The notes under the pieces were generated by a model that saw nothing but the letters and a program-made list of their open reading frames with translations, was not told the DNA's origin and did no database searches. DNA of 64,000 nt from NCBI GenBank assembly GCA_903820745.1, contig CAIJIT010000049.1, positions 24,268 through 88,267 of the forward strand, read 5' to 3'. Source of the stretch: an uncultured Burkholderiales bacterium. Lineage in GTDB: Bacteria; Pseudomonadota; Gammaproteobacteria; Burkholderiales; Burkholderiaceae_C. The position numbers and the translations under genes were made by a program. Of this stretch, positions 44,915 to 54,416 are shown piece by piece. Position 1 is the stretch's first letter; the number at the start of each line of letters is the position of its first letter.

Positions 44915-44943
44915 CATTTCCGGCCCTGGGCCGCCGTTTTCCG

Positions 44944-47475
44944 ATGCCAGTAGTTCCACGGCTCCCAGACTGCAACCGGCTACGGCTTCTGGCTGTGACG
45001 GGTTTCTTGCTGCTTGTTGCTTCCAGCTTTGCTGCATCGCCGGCAGACTGGCCGCAGATCCACAGCGCGATCCGCCAGGATCCGGCGGAGGAATCCCGCA
45101 TTGCCGCCATCGTGGCGCAAATGACGCTGGCGCAGAAGATCGGGCAGATGACCCAGCCCGAGATCAAGTTCATCACGCCGGATGAGGTCAAGCGCTTCTA
45201 TATCGGCTCGGTGCTCAACGGCGGCGGTTCCTGGCCAGGCAATGACAAGCGGGCTTCAGCCAGCGATTGGCTGCAACTCGCCGATGCTTATTGGGCTGCA
45301 TCGATGGCCACCGATGCGGCGGTCCAGCTGCCGCTGATCTGGGGCACCGACGCGGTCCATGGCCACAACAATGTACGCGGCGCCACGCTCTTTCCGCACA
45401 ATATTGGCCTTGGCGCGACGGCCGATGCCAAGCTGGTCGAGGCGATCGGCGCGGCCACGGCCAAGGCGGTTCGGGCCACCGGCATCCAATGGGTTTTTGC
45501 GCCGACGCTGGCGGTGGCCCAGGACATGAACTGGGGCCGCAGCTACGAGAGCTATTCCTCCGATCCGGCGCTGGTGGCGCGGCTCGGCGCGGCCTATGTG
45601 CGCGGCCTGCAAGGGCAGCTCAAGGATGACGCCAATGTCGTCGCCACGGCCAAACATTGGCTGGGCGATGGCGGCACCGACCAGGGCCGCGACCAGGGCG
45701 TCACCCTGGCCAGCCGCGAGCAGATGATAGCCATCCACTTGCAGGGCTATGTCGGCGCGATTGGCGCCGGCGCCCAGACGGTGATGGCTTCGTTCAATAG
45801 CTGGAACGATGTCAAGCAGGGCGTTAATTACGGCAAGATGCATGGCAGCCGCGCGCTGCTGACCGATGTGCTGAAGACAGCGATCGGTTTCGACGGCTTC
45901 GTCGTCTCCGACTGGAACGGCATCGGCCAGATTCCTGGCTGCAGCAATGCCAGCTGCGCCCAGGCGATCAATGCCGGCATCGACATGGTGATGGTGCCCG
46001 AGGAATGGCGCGCCTTCATCAAGAACACGATGGTGCAGGTCGAGCGCGGAGAAATCCCGATCGCGCGCATCGACGATGCGGTCAGCCGCATCCTGCGCGT
46101 CAAGCTGCGCGCCGGCTTGTTCGAGCAGTCGCCGGGCAAGAATGCCTGGGCCGGCCGGGCCGATGCGCTGCAGGACCGGGCGCTGGCGCGGCGCGCGGTG
46201 CGCCAGTCCCTGGTGCTGCTGAAGAACCAGCAGCAGGCGTTGCCGCTGCGCGCCGGCCAGCGTTTGCTGGTGGTCGGCAATAGCGCAGATAGCCTTGAAA
46301 ATCAGAGTGGCGGCTGGTCGCGGACCTGGCAGGGCAACGACAACAAGAACAGCGATTTCCCCGCCGGCCAGACGATCCTGTCCGCTGTTCGCGCGGCTGC
46401 GGGCGAGGGCCAAGTCAGCTTCAGCAAGACCGCCGCCGGCATCGACGTCAGGGCTTTCGACGCGGTAATTGCCGTGATCGGCGAGGCGCCTTATGCCGAG
46501 GGCAATGGCGATATTCCACCTTCGGGCACCTTGCGCCATTCGAGCCGCTATCCGCAAGACCTGGCGCTGCTCGACGCGGTGTGGGGCAAGGGCCCGAAGG
46601 TGATCACGGTTTTCGTCGCGGGCCGCCCGCTTTACACCAATGATTTGCTGAACCGCTCCGATGCCTTTGTGATGGCCTGGTTGCCCGGCACCGAGGGCGG
46701 CGGCGTGGCCGACTTGCTGTTCGCCAGTAGCGCCGGGGCTGACTTCAGCGGTCGCCTGCCCTTCGCCTGGCCGCAGGCCGCCTGCGCGGGTGGTAGGCCC
46801 TTGTTTGCTGCTGGTTATGGCCTGGCTTATGGCTCGGCCGGCGAAGTGGGCCGCCTTGCCGAGGAGATTCCGTCGGGCGGCTGTGGCGCGAGAAACGAGA
46901 TACAGATCTTCAGGCAAGCGGCGGTACCGCCCTATACCTTCGAAGTCGGCAGCGCGGTGGGCCGCTGGCAGGGGCGATCGATTCCGGACGATCCGAATCA
47001 GCGCCTGGCCATGCCGGCCCAGGGCGCGCCGGACATCGAGGTGTCGACGGTACAGATCCATACCCAGCAGGATGCCAAACGAATCGCCTGGTCGGGCCCG
47101 GCAAGGTTTTCGGCCTGGGGTTTGCAAAAAACTGATCTGAGCACCTTCCCTGAGGCCGCACTATTGTTTGACACTCGGGTCGAGCAGCCGCCACAGGCTC
47201 CGGTGACGCTGACGATGATCTGCGGCAGCGCTTGCCAGGGCTCGCTCGACCTCACCGATCTGTTCAAGCGCATGGCTTCGCAGCCGCCGCGCACCATCAA
47301 GATTGCGCTGGCCTGTTTTGCGGCGCGTGGCGTCTTGTTGAACCAGGTCGAAGTGCCTTGGCGCATCACCACGACCGGGCCTTTCATCGCCGCTTTTGCC
47401 AATATCCGTATCGCCGCCGGCGCCGCTCGCGACGCCGATGCCTTACCCTGCAATTCATTCCCCACCCTCCCATGA
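44944..47475 (+). CDS. Exported GH3 beta-glucosidase (exo-1,3/1,4-beta-glucanase type)
   Basis: A family 3 glycoside hydrolase of 843 aa with an exported N-terminus (LRLLAVTGFLLLVASSFAASPADWP). It shows the GH3 features QMTLAQKIGQMTQPE, WGTDAVHGHNN, AKHWLGDGGTDQGRDQG and the nucleophile Asp in GFVVSDWNGIGQI, followed by the C-terminal alpha/beta domain and a ~150-residue extra domain (EVSTVQIHTQQDAKRIAW), probably a carbohydrate-binding or lectin-like module. The track start at 44857 would place the terminator inside the gene; I take the ATG at 44944, though its Shine-Dalgarno is poor. It overlaps the GH1 gene by 4 bp. It probably removes glucose from beta-glucan ends in the periplasm. Confidence 0.9.
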   Translation: MPVVPRLPDCNRLRLLAVTGFLLLVASSFAASPADWPQIHSAIRQDPAEESRIAAIVAQMTLAQKIGQMTQPEIKFITPDEVKRFYIGSVLNGGGSWPGNDKRASASDWLQLADAYWAASMATDAAVQLPLIWGTDAVHGHNNVRGATLFPHNIGLGATADAKLVEAIGAATAKAVRATGIQWVFAPTLAVAQDMNWGRSYESYSSDPALVARLGAAYVRGLQGQLKDDANVVATAKHWLGDGGTDQGRDQGVTLASREQMIAIHLQGYVGAIGAGAQTVMASFNSWNDVKQGVNYGKMHGSRALLTDVLKTAIGFDGFVVSDWNGIGQIPGCSNASCAQAINAGIDMVMVPEEWRAFIKNTMVQVERGEIPIARIDDAVSRILRVKLRAGLFEQSPGKNAWAGRADALQDRALARRAVRQSLVLLKNQQQALPLRAGQRLLVVGNSADSLENQSGGWSRTWQGNDNKNSDFPAGQTILSAVRAAAGEGQVSFSKTAAGIDVRAFDAVIAVIGEAPYAEGNGDIPPSGTLRHSSRYPQDLALLDAVWGKGPKVITVFVAGRPLYTNDLLNRSDAFVMAWLPGTEGGGVADLLFASSAGADFSGRLPFAWPQAACAGGRPLFAAGYGLAYGSAGEVGRLAEEIPSGGCGARNEIQIFRQAAVPPYTFEVGSAVGRWQGRSIPDDPNQRLAMPAQGAPDIEVSTVQIHTQQDAKRIAWSGPARFSAWGLQKTDLSTFPEAALLFDTRVEQPPQAPVTLTMICGSACQGSLDLTDLFKRMASQPPRTIKIALACFAARGVLLNQVEVPWRITTTGPFIAAFANIRIAAGAARDADALPCNSFPTLP

Positions 47476-48836
47476 CAGCCACCCACTTGCCCGCCATCAG
47501 CCGCAGCCAATTTCCCGCCGATTTCCGCTGGGGCTGCTCAACCTCCTCCTACCAGATCGAGGGCGCTGCCTTCGAGGATGGCCGCGGCGAATCGATCTGG
47601 GATCGCTTTTGCGCCACGCCTGGCCATATCCGCGACGGCAGCAGCGGCGCGGTCGCCTGCGACCATTACCACCGCTGGCCCGAAGACCTCGATCTGGCGC
47701 AAAGCCTCGGCGTCAATGCCTACCGCTTCTCGATCGCTTGGCCGCGCATCCTGCCAAGCGGCCGCAGCGCGATCAATCAAAAAGGCCTGGATTTCTATTC
47801 GCGCCTGGTCGACGGCATGCTCGAGCGCGGGCTGCAACCCTGGGCGACGCTGTACCACTGGGACCTGCCGCAGGCTTTGCAGGATCAAGGCGGCTGGGCC
47901 AGCCGTGAAACCGTCGATGCCTTTGTCGAATACACCGATGTGGTGACGAGATCGCTGGGCGACCGCGTCAAGCATTGGATCACCCACAACGAGCCTTGGT
48001 GCACCGCCTTTCTGGGCAACCATGGCGGTGGCCATGCGCCGGGCTTGAACAGCTACAAGACGGCCCTGCAGGTCTGTCACCATCTGTTGCTCTCGCATGG
48101 CATGGCGCTGCCGGTCATCCGTCGCAATGTGCCTGAAGCCCAGGCCGGCATCACCCTGAGCCTGCACCCGATCGTTGCGGCCACCGACAGCCCCGCCGAT
48201 GTCGCGGCGGCCTTGCGCCATGACGGCATGCGCAACCGCTGGTTCCTGGATCCTTTGTTCGGCCGTGGTTACCCGGCTGATGTGCTGCCCTTGCTGGGTG
48301 CCGACGCCCCCGATATGCATCACAGTGACCTGGCGCTGATCGCCACGCCCTGCGATTTTCTCGGCGTCAATTACTACTTTCCGGAGCGGGTCGGCGACGC
48401 GGCGGGCGACGGGCAGGACCATGGGCCGATCGCCACAACCGTGGTCTCGGCCCCCGATGTCGAGCGCACTGCGTTCGGCTGGGAGGTCGCACCCCAGGGC
48501 ATGGTCAGCTTGCTGCAGCGGGTTCAGCGCGACTATGCGCCGGCACAGATCTACCTGACCGAAAACGGTTCGACCTATGACGATGTGGTGAGCCCGGACG
48601 GCAGCATCGATGACCCGCAGCGGCGCAGCTATCTGGCCCGCCATCTGCTGGCGGCCCGCCAAGCCGTCGAGGCCGGTGTGCCGCTGAAAGGCTATTTCGC
48701 CTGGAGCCTGCTCGACAACTTCGAATGGGCCGAAGGCTATCTGCGCCGCTTCGGCCTGACCTATGTCGATTACGCGACCCAGCAGCGCCGGCTCAAGGCC
48801 AGCGGGGTCTGGTACCGCGAGTTCTTGCACCGCTGA
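47472..48836 (+). CDS. Cytoplasmic GH1 beta-glucosidase, system 3
   Basis: A second family 1 beta-glucosidase, 454 aa, without signal peptide. The acid/base Glu174 is in THNEPW and the nucleophile Glu364 in YLTENGSTYDD; the SQFPADFRWGCSTSSYQIEGA start and AWSLLDNFEWAEGYLRRFG end are standard. It overlaps the GH3 stop (ATGA at 47472) and is followed after 6 bp by the system 3 binding-protein gene. It is clearly a paralogue of the GH1 at 36656-38020, equal in length but diverged. The longer track frame from 47232 lies inside GH3 and is rejected. Confidence 0.93.
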   Translation: MTATHLPAISRSQFPADFRWGCSTSSYQIEGAAFEDGRGESIWDRFCATPGHIRDGSSGAVACDHYHRWPEDLDLAQSLGVNAYRFSIAWPRILPSGRSAINQKGLDFYSRLVDGMLERGLQPWATLYHWDLPQALQDQGGWASRETVDAFVEYTDVVTRSLGDRVKHWITHNEPWCTAFLGNHGGGHAPGLNSYKTALQVCHHLLLSHGMALPVIRRNVPEAQAGITLSLHPIVAATDSPADVAAALRHDGMRNRWFLDPLFGRGYPADVLPLLGADAPDMHHSDLALIATPCDFLGVNYYFPERVGDAAGDGQDHGPIATTVVSAPDVERTAFGWEVAPQGMVSLLQRVQRDYAPAQIYLTENGSTYDDVVSPDGSIDDPQRRSYLARHLLAARQAVEAGVPLKGYFAWSLLDNFEWAEGYLRRFGLTYVDYATQQRRLKASGVWYREFLHR

Positions 48837-48842
48837 CCGGCC

Positions 48843-50072
48843 ATGGCTCGACTCCTGAAACTCGCGGCCATCGGCCTGGCCTTGCTGGCCGGTACGGTGC
48901 AGGCCCAGGCACTCAGGGCCGAAGTGATCCATTGGTGGACCGCAGGCGGTGAATCGGCAGCGGTAAAAACGCTGGCCGAAGCCTACCGCGCTGCAGGGGG
49001 TGTCTGGGTTGACAACGCGGTGGCTTTGGGCGAGCAGGCCCGGGCGGTGGCGATCAACCGCATCGTCGGCGGCAACCCGTCGACTGCGGCCCAGTTCAAC
49101 ACCTCGAGGCAGTTTCTCGATCTGGTCGAGCAGGGCATGTTGAACAACGTCGACGCGGTGGCGCTGCAGGGCGGCTGGGACAAGTTCCTGCCCGAGACGG
49201 TGCTCAGCGTGATCAAGGTCAACGGGCATTTCTATGCCGCACCGGTCAGCATCCATATGCCGACCTGGATCTGGACTTCGAAAGCCGCTTTCAGGAAAGC
49301 CGGCATCGCGACCGAGCCGCGCACGATGGACGAGTTGTTCGCTGCGCTCGACAAGCTCAAAGCCGCCGGCCTGGTGCCGCTAGCCCATGGCGGCCAGGCC
49401 TGGCAGGACAATATTGTTTTTACCGCTGTGCTGGCCAATCTTGGCGGGCGCGAGTTGTATTTGAAAGTGCTGCGCGATCGCGACCCGAAGGCGATTCAGT
49501 CCGATGCTTTCAAGCAGGTGTTGCTGACCTTCAAGCGGCTGCAGACCTATGTCGACGAAGGCTCGCCCGGGCGCAACTGGAACGACGCGACCGCGCTGTT
49601 GATCAAGGGACAGGCCGGCGTCCAGTTCATGGGTGACTGGGCCAAGGGCGAGTTCGGTCTGGCCGGCCAGCGGCCGGGCCGCGACTATGCTTGCATCCCC
49701 GGCTTTGGCGCCAACTCGCCCTACATCATCCAGGGCGATGTTTTCGTCTTCCCCAAGACCAATAAACCCGAGCAGATCAAGGCGCAGCAACTGCTGGCCA
49801 GCGTGATCACTGCGCCGGCCACGCAGGTGGCGTTCGCAGCGCGCAAGGGCTCGATCCCGATCCGCAGCGATGTCGATGTCGGCCGGCTCGACGAATGTGC
49901 GCGTCAGGGCGTGACGATCATGAAGGACAAGGCCCGACAACTGGGCAATGGCGAGGTCTATCTGACGCCCGACCAGAACGGTGCCCTGACCGACATCCTG
50001 ACCGCCTACTGGAATCGCAAGACGCCGGTCGAGAAGGTGCAAAAGGACATCGCGGCGGCGCTGAAACCATGA
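48843..50072 (+). CDS. Sugar-binding protein of ABC system 3 (GtsA-like)
   Basis: A 409-aa exported binding protein (signal peptide LLKLAAIGLALLAGTVQAQA). It is a paralogue of GtsA: EVIHWWTAGGESAAVKTLAEAYR, VGGNPSTAAQFNTSRQFLDL, HGGQAWQDNIVFTAV, SPGRNWNDA and VQFMGDWAKGEF align with the protein at 31753-33021. Differences around the ligand site (SIHMPTWIWTSKA in place of NVHRVNWLWINPQA) suggest a changed specificity, perhaps a disaccharide. The gene overlaps the first permease gene by 4 bp. Confidence 0.92.
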   Translation: MARLLKLAAIGLALLAGTVQAQALRAEVIHWWTAGGESAAVKTLAEAYRAAGGVWVDNAVALGEQARAVAINRIVGGNPSTAAQFNTSRQFLDLVEQGMLNNVDAVALQGGWDKFLPETVLSVIKVNGHFYAAPVSIHMPTWIWTSKAAFRKAGIATEPRTMDELFAALDKLKAAGLVPLAHGGQAWQDNIVFTAVLANLGGRELYLKVLRDRDPKAIQSDAFKQVLLTFKRLQTYVDEGSPGRNWNDATALLIKGQAGVQFMGDWAKGEFGLAGQRPGRDYACIPGFGANSPYIIQGDVFVFPKTNKPEQIKAQQLLASVITAPATQVAFAARKGSIPIRSDVDVGRLDECARQGVTIMKDKARQLGNGEVYLTPDQNGALTDILTAYWNRKTPVEKVQKDIAAALKP

Positions 50073-50938
50073 AGCTGCGGCCCGGCATGGCCTGGTTCGC
50101 GCTGTTGCCGATGGCGGTGACGGTGCTGCTGGTCTATCTGGGCACGGTCTTGTGGTCGCTGCGGGTGTCGCTGAGCAGTTCGCGCACCTTCCCCAAGGAT
50201 GATTTCGTCGGTCTGGCGCAATACACCCGCTTGTTCGACAACGAACGCTGGCTGACCTCGCTGCAGAACCTGGCCGTCTACGGCCTGTTGTTCATCCTGG
50301 CCAGCATGGTGATCGGCTTTTTGCTGGCTGTATTCATTGATCAAAAGGTCAAGGCCGAAAGCTTGTTGCGCAGCGCTTTTCTCTACCCTTATGCAATGTC
50401 CTTCGTCGCGACCGGTCTGGTCTGGCAATGGGTGTTGAACCCCGGCCAGGGCATCCAGCATGCGCTGCGGCAATGGGGTTGGCGCGAGTTCAGCTTCGAC
50501 TGGATCGTCGACCAGGACAAGGTGATCTATACCGTCGTCATCGCCAGCGTCTGGCAGGCAGCGGGCCTGGTGATGGCGCTGCTGCTGGCCGGCCTGCGCG
50601 GTATCGACGAAGAGCTCTGGCGCGCCACGCGGATCGACGGCATCCCGGCATGGCGTGTCTATCTGTCGGTGGTGCTGCCGATGCTGGCCCCCACCTTGGC
50701 CACGGTCTTCGTGCTGCTGGCAACCGGCGTGATCAAGGTCTTCGACATGGTCGTGGCGATGACGCAGGGCGGCCCCGGCATTGCCAGCGAACTGCCGGCC
50801 AAATTCATCATGGACCATCTGTTCGGCCGCGCCAATATCGCGCTGGCCTCGGCCGGCGCCATCACGTTGTTGCTGACCGTGCTGGCGCTGGCCGCGCCGC
50901 TGCTTTACGCGCGCCGCCGCAGTCAGGCCCGGGCATGA
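50069..50938 (+). CDS. Sugar ABC transporter permease (MalF-like), system 3
   Basis: A 289-aa permease, six membrane segments, related to GtsB of this window (AVFIDQKVKAESLLRSAFLYPYAMSFVATG matches the GtsB region). The EAA-type loop has diverged to EELWRATRIDGIPAWRVYLSVVLPM. The track start 49895 lies inside the binding-protein gene; ATG 50069 overlaps its stop. Overlap with the next permease is 4 bp. Confidence 0.92.
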   Translation: MKLRPGMAWFALLPMAVTVLLVYLGTVLWSLRVSLSSSRTFPKDDFVGLAQYTRLFDNERWLTSLQNLAVYGLLFILASMVIGFLLAVFIDQKVKAESLLRSAFLYPYAMSFVATGLVWQWVLNPGQGIQHALRQWGWREFSFDWIVDQDKVIYTVVIASVWQAAGLVMALLLAGLRGIDEELWRATRIDGIPAWRVYLSVVLPMLAPTLATVFVLLATGVIKVFDMVVAMTQGGPGIASELPAKFIMDHLFGRANIALASAGAITLLLTVLALAAPLLYARRRSQARA

Positions 50939-51783
50939 AGCAGATCGGCCGTCTCGGTGTCTATGCCTTCCTGGTCGGCGCGGCGCTGTTCTTCCTCGCG
51001 CCGCTCTACATCATGGTCATCACCTCGCTGAAATCGATGGAAGAAATCCGCGCCGGACAGCTCTTTTCGTTGCCACTCGAGCTGACGCTGGCGCCCTGGC
51101 GCGCCGCCTGGAGCGAGGCTTGCACCGGTCTGTCCTGCGAAGGCGTCAGCGTCGGCTTCTGGAACTCGGTCAGCATCGTCATCCCGGCCACGATCCTGCC
51201 GATTCTGCTCGGCGCCTTGAATGGTTATGCCTTGAGTTGCTGGCGCCCGCGTGGCGCCGATGCGCTGTTCGCCTTGTTGATGCTCGGGGCTTTCATTCCG
51301 GTGCAGGTGATGATCTACCCGCTGGTCAAGATGCTCGCTGCGGTCGGCCTGTTCGGCTCGCTGCCCGGCATCGTGCTGGTCCACATCATCTTCAGCATGC
51401 CGGTGATGACGCTGCTGTTCCGCAACTATTACCTGGCGATTCCGCGGGAGTTGTTCAATGCCGCAAGGATCGACGGCGGAGGCTTCTGGCGCATCTTTGT
51501 CGAGCTGATGCTGCCGATGTCGACACCGATCATCATCGTTGCGGCGATCATGCAGGTGACCGGTGTCTGGAAGGACTACATCCTCGGCCTGGTCTTCGCT
51601 GGCCACGACAACCTGCCGATGACGGTGCAGCTGAACAATGTCATCAACACCACCACTGGCGAGCGCCTTTACAACGTCAATATGGCCGCCACCCTGCTCA
51701 CTTCGATGCTGCCCTTGCTGGTCTATTTCGTCTCGGGGCGCTGGTTTGTCCGTGGCATCACGGCTGGCGCGGTGAAGGGCTGA
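50935..51783 (+). CDS. Sugar ABC transporter permease (MalG-like), system 3
   Basis: A 282-aa permease with EAA loop RELFNAARIDGGGFWRIFVELMLPM and the ending FVRGITAGAVKG. It shares the EACTGLSC insertion and general sequence with GtsC at 30008-30868, so systems 1 and 3 arose from one ancestor. ATG 50935 overlaps the previous stop. Confidence 0.92.
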   Translation: MKQIGRLGVYAFLVGAALFFLAPLYIMVITSLKSMEEIRAGQLFSLPLELTLAPWRAAWSEACTGLSCEGVSVGFWNSVSIVIPATILPILLGALNGYALSCWRPRGADALFALLMLGAFIPVQVMIYPLVKMLAAVGLFGSLPGIVLVHIIFSMPVMTLLFRNYYLAIPRELFNAARIDGGGFWRIFVELMLPMSTPIIIVAAIMQVTGVWKDYILGLVFAGHDNLPMTVQLNNVINTTTGERLYNVNMAATLLTSMLPLLVYFVSGRWFVRGITAGAVKG

Positions 51784-51790
51784 GACAGCG

Positions 51791-52888
51791 ATGAAGCACA
51801 CCGACCCGTCCCGCAAGAACGCCGTCAAGGTCAGCCGGCTGGCCATCAATTTTGGCGCCAGCCAGGTCATCAAGGGGCTCGATCTGGAAGTTGCCGAGGG
51901 CGAATTCCTGGTGCTGCTGGGCCCGTCGGGTTGCGGCAAATCGACCTTGCTGAACGGCATTGCCGGCTTGATCGAGGTTGCCGAAGGCCGCATCGAAATC
52001 GGCGGACAGGACATGGCGCAGGCCGACCCGAGCTTGCGCGGGATCGGCATGGTTTTCCAGTCCTATGCGCTTTACCCGACGATGACGGTCGAGCGCAATA
52101 TCTCTTTCGCACTGCGCGTCAGCGGCTGCCCGAAGCCGGAAATCGCCCAGCGCGTGCAGCAGGTCGCGCAACTGCTGCAACTCGAGCCGCTGCTGCAGCG
52201 CCGACCGGCGCAGTTGTCGGGTGGCCAGCGCCAACGGGTGGCGATCGGCCGCGCGCTGGTGCGCCAGGCCAAGGTGCTGCTGTTCGACGAGCCGCTCTCG
52301 AACCTCGACGCCAAGCTGCGCACCGAACTGCGCCGCGAGCTCAAGCTGCTGCACAAGAAGCTCGGCTCGACGATGATTTATGTCACCCATGACCAGGTCG
52401 AAGCAATGACGCTGGCGAGCCGCATCGTCGTCATGCGCGAGGGTCAGATCCAGCAGATCGGCGCACCGGCCGAGGTTTACGACAGGCCCGCCAACCGGTT
52501 CGTCGCCGGCTTTCTCGGCGCCCCGGGGATGAACTTCATCGCTGGCCAGATGCAACTGGCCTCGTCTGGCGCTGCTTCGCTGGCATTGCCGTTGGCAGTC
52601 GACCTGTCAGCCTATGCCTTCGAGGCGCGGCCGCTGCAAAATCAGCCGATCTTGCTGGGCATCAGGCCCGAGCATGTGCTGATCAGCGCTGACGGAGACT
52701 TTGCGGGCAAGGTCCAGCTGATCGAGCCCATGGGCAACCACCAGGTGCTCTGGATCGAGTCGGCCGGGCAGACAATGGCCGCAGTCACCCACGAAGCAAT
52801 GAACCTGACCGTCGACAGCGAATTGCGCTTCAGCTTTGACCCCGCCCGCTTCTCGCTGTTTGACCCGGCCTCCGGACAACGGATTTGA
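51791..52888 (+). CDS. Sugar ABC transporter ATP-binding protein (MalK-like), system 3
   Basis: A 365-aa ATPase with Walker [10 protein letters not shown], signature [12 protein letters not shown], Walker [15 protein letters not shown] and VTHDQVEA, and an OB-fold C-terminus (ILLGIRPEHVLISA). It follows the permease by 7 bp and precedes the first halogenase by 10 bp, placing the halogenases in the same transcription unit as a sugar importer. Confidence 0.93.
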   Translation: MKHTDPSRKNAVKVSRLAINFGASQVIKGLDLEVAEGEFLVLLGPSGCGKSTLLNGIAGLIEVAEGRIEIGGQDMAQADPSLRGIGMVFQSYALYPTMTVERNISFALRVSGCPKPEIAQRVQQVAQLLQLEPLLQRRPAQLSGGQRQRVAIGRALVRQAKVLLFDEPLSNLDAKLRTELRRELKLLHKKLGSTMIYVTHDQVEAMTLASRIVVMREGQIQQIGAPAEVYDRPANRFVAGFLGAPGMNFIAGQMQLASSGAASLALPLAVDLSAYAFEARPLQNQPILLGIRPEHVLISADGDFAGKVQLIEPMGNHQVLWIESAGQTMAAVTHEAMNLTVDSELRFSFDPARFSLFDPASGQRI

Positions 52889-52898
52889 AAGGAAAAGT

Positions 52899-54416
52899 AT
52901 GAGCCTCCATCCCCTGAAAAAAATCGTCGTCGTCGGCGGCGGAACGGCCGGCTGGATGACGGCTGCGATGCTGTCCAAGCTGCTGACGCCGACTTACCAG
53001 GTGCGGCTGATCGAGTCTGACGAGATCGGCATCATCGGCGTCGGTGAGGCCACCATCCCGCATATCCGCGCCTTCAATCTGGCCTTGGGCATCGACGAAG
53101 ACGAGTTCGTTCGTGCCACCCAGGGCACCTTCAAACTCGGCATCGAGTTCGTCAACTGGGGTGCGATCGGCGATCGCTATATCCACGGTTTCGGCAAGGT
53201 CGGCCAGGAACTCGACGCGATTTCCTTTCACCATTACTGGCTGCGCCTGCTCGGCGAAGGCAGCCGCCAGGCTGGCGACCTGAGTGAATACTCACTTAAC
53301 ACGATGGCGCCCAAACATGCGAAGTTCATGCGCGCACGGCCCGACATGGCCGGCTCGCCGCTGGCCGACCTGAACAGCGCCTTCCATTTCGACGCCAGCC
53401 TCTACGCACGCTTTCTGCGCGGCTTTGCCGAGCAGCGCGGCGTGCAGCGCACCGAAGGCAAGATCGAGCAGGTCCTGCAGCGCGAGCCCGACGGCCATAT
53501 CAGCGCCTTGCGCCTGGCCAGCGGCGAGCTGATCGAGGGCGATTTCTTCATTGACTGCTCGGGCATCCGCGCCCTGCTGATCGAGCAGACCTTGAAAACA
53601 GGCCATGAAGACTGGACCCATTGGCTGCCCTGCGACCGCGCTTATGCCGTGCCCTGTGCATCGGCCGGCCCTTTGCTGCCGATGACGCGCTCGACCGCCC
53701 ATGGCTCTGGCTGGCAATGGCGGATTCCGCTGCAGCACCGTACCGGCAATGGCCATGTCTATTCGAGCCGCTTCATGGGCGACGACGAAGCCAAGGCCAT
53801 CCTGCTGGCCAACCTCGACGGCGAGCCGCTGGCCGAACCGCGCCAGGTGAAGTTCGTCACCGGCCGGCGGCGCCAGTTCTGGAACGGCAATTGCGTCGCG
53901 ATCGGCCTGTCGAGCGGCTTTCTCGAGCCGCTCGAGTCGACCAGCATCCACCTGATCCAAATGGGCATCACAAGGCTGATGGCGATGTTCCCTCATGCCG
54001 GGCTCGACCAGGCCGACATCGACGAATACAACCGCCAGACCAGGTCCGAATACGAAAGCATCCGCGACTTCATCATCCTGCATTACAAGGCCACCGAGCG
54101 CAGTGACACCCCGTTCTGGAACTATTGCCGCACCATGTCCGTCCCCGAATCGCTGCAGCGCAAGATCGATCTGTTCAGCAGCAACGCGCGCTTTTTCCGC
54201 GATGGCAACGAGTTGTTCACCGAGCTGAGCTGGTTGCAGGTGTTGATCGGCCAGCGCATCCGCCCGCGCGGCTACCACCCCTTTGTCGACCACCGGCCGC
54301 GCGCCGAGGTTGAGGAATTCGTCAGCAATATCCGCGAGGTGATCCAGCGCTGCGTTGCGGTGATGCCGACGCAAGCTGATTTCATCGCCGCCAATTGCAC
54401 GGCCAAGCCGCTATGA
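52899..54416 (+). CDS. Flavin-dependent (tryptophan-type) halogenase 1
   Basis: A 505-aa cytoplasmic flavoprotein of the tryptophan-halogenase family, which uses reduced FAD, O2 and halide to form hypohalous acid and a lysine haloamine. The FAD fold is VVVGGGTAGWMTAAML; GVGEATIPHIRAFN follows; Lys79 in TQGTFKLGIEFVNW aligns with the catalytic Lys of PrnA; the WxWxIP block is GWQWRIPLQHR; and FLEPLESTSIHLIQ is present. ATG 52899 has AAAGGAAAA upstream. Homologues are common beside TonB receptors and glycosidases in Xanthomonas and Caulobacter relatives, where the natural substrate is generally unknown. No flavin reductase gene is in the window. It overlaps the second halogenase gene by 4 bp. 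Confidence 0.9.
   Translation: MSLHPLKKIVVVGGGTAGWMTAAMLSKLLTPTYQVRLIESDEIGIIGVGEATIPHIRAFNLALGIDEDEFVRATQGTFKLGIEFVNWGAIGDRYIHGFGKVGQELDAISFHHYWLRLLGEGSRQAGDLSEYSLNTMAPKHAKFMRARPDMAGSPLADLNSAFHFDASLYARFLRGFAEQRGVQRTEGKIEQVLQREPDGHISALRLASGELIEGDFFIDCSGIRALLIEQTLKTGHEDWTHWLPCDRAYAVPCASAGPLLPMTRSTAHGSGWQWRIPLQHRTGNGHVYSSRFMGDDEAKAILLANLDGEPLAEPRQVKFVTGRRRQFWNGNCVAIGLSSGFLEPLESTSIHLIQMGITRLMAMFPHAGLDQADIDEYNRQTRSEYESIRDFIILHYKATERSDTPFWNYCRTMSVPESLQRKIDLFSSNARFFRDGNELFTELSWLQVLIGQRIRPRGYHPFVDHRPRAEVEEFVSNIREVIQRCVAVMPTQADFIAANCTAKPL

Noticed and set aside
47232-48836. A GH1 frame beginning 240 bp inside the GH3 gene
   Set aside because: The extra residues are a frame shadow of GH3. The ATG at 47472 overlaps the GH3 stop and gives a normal GH1 N-terminus.
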